Below, piece after piece: positions 5,517-5,813 of a stretch of DNA of 5,813 nucleotides. The notes under the pieces are model-generated. The model did not search any database. It was not told the DNA's origin and saw only the letters and a program-made list of their open reading frames with translations. Both the position numbers and the translations under genes were made by a program. The stretch comes from Pseudomonadota bacterium (GTDB lineage Bacteria > Pseudomonadota > Gammaproteobacteria > JAKAQQ01), in the NCBI GenBank assembly GCA_021819635.1, contig JAKAQQ010000065.1, forward strand, positions 1-5,813. Reading direction: 5' to 3'. The first letter of the stretch is position 1, and each line of letters starts with the position of its first letter.

Positions 5517-5813
5517 GTGCGGATTCTCCTGCCTTGGGGCGCCTCGGGGCCGCTGACCTACCTCTGGCAGGAGGAGAGGCTTGGGCCGCCCGTCCCGGGG
5601 CTCCGTGTCGAGGTCCCGCTCGGCCGATCGCGGCGGGTGGGGATCCTCCTCGCGTCCGGGGGCGGGGACGACGATCCCGTCGCGGAACGCCTGAAACCCG
5701 TGACCCGTGTCCTCGACGATCTCCCCCTCTGGCCCCCGGACGTTCTCCGGCTCGTTCTCTGGGCGGCCAATTACTACCGGGTCCCCGCCGGCGATTTCGT
5801 CCGCCTTGTGCTT
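5517..5813 (+). CDS. priA: Primosomal replication restart helicase PriA, N-terminal fragment
   Basis: The first 99 codons are present and the frame is open at the right edge, so the helicase domains lie outside the window. PriA reloads DnaB at collapsed replication forks. The visible part is the N-terminal 3'-DNA-end-binding domain: RILLPWGASGPLTYLW, then PGLRVEVPLGRSRRVGIL (27-44, the family's PG-RV-VPFG-R--VG signature), LKPVTRVLDDLPL (59-71) and LVLWAANYYRVPAGDFV (79-95, matching the W-A-YY--P-G-V block). The GTG at 5517 is chosen because CGGGAG lies 7 nt upstream and the family N-terminus starts at once; no in-frame start is seen between it and the Shine-Dalgarno. The gene diverges from the sigma-factor operon. 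Confidence 0.93.
   Translation, partial: MRILLPWGASGPLTYLWQEERLGPPVPGLRVEVPLGRSRRVGILLASGGGDDDPVAERLKPVTRVLDDLPLWPPDVLRLVLWAANYYRVPAGDFVRLVL

Noticed and set aside
1..5813. CRISPR array, tRNA, rRNA, IS ends or att sites
   Set aside because: None was seen on either strand; the only regular repeat is the coding 54-nt periodicity in the DUF3106 gene.

Overview
The window is very GC-rich, coding-dense DNA in which almost every codon ends in G or C, and its proteins are heavy in Ala, Arg and Leu. The gene content (tsaD, folB, a FolM-type pteridine reductase, a catalytically degenerate EnvC-like LytM protein, a sigma factor followed by a small membrane protein and a DUF3106 protein, and priA) points to a Gram-negative proteobacterium, most likely a GC-rich gammaproteobacterium. 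No rRNA, tRNA, IS element, CRISPR array or other mobile element is visible. It looks like chromosomal core DNA with one less common operon.

Layout. At the left edge a type IV pilin-like gene runs leftward and is cut off by the window end (1-373, minus). It diverges from tsaD across a short AT-richer intergenic patch. Rightward come tsaD (511-1563) and folB (1553-1915), which overlap by 11 nt. Facing them is a leftward block that appears to be one five-gene operon, in transcription order: an RpoE/ECF-type sigma factor (5454-4801), a small single-pass membrane protein resembling DUF3619 (4814-4479), an extremely arginine-rich exported DUF3106 protein built from 18-residue repeats (4498-3914), an EnvC-like coiled-coil/LytM protein (3892-2702) and a FolM-like pteridine reductase (2692-1937). 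The sigma gene diverges from priA, whose first 99 codons (5517-5813) reach the right edge.

How the genes fit together. TsaD makes the t6A tRNA modification, FolB acts in folate/pterin synthesis, and the pteridine reductase that ends the opposing operon may act on related pterins. The sigma factor, membrane protein and DUF3106 protein overlap or nearly overlap, which suggests translational coupling and a common role. Because the sigma factor belongs to the ECF class, the second product is membrane-anchored and the third is exported, an envelope-sensing or envelope-stress circuit is a reasonable inference. The EnvC-like septal amidase activator in the same transcript would fit that idea. This link is inferred from gene order only.

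Most of the long overlapping open frames in the window are high-GC shadows of these genes. No stretch longer than about 140 bases lacks a gene.
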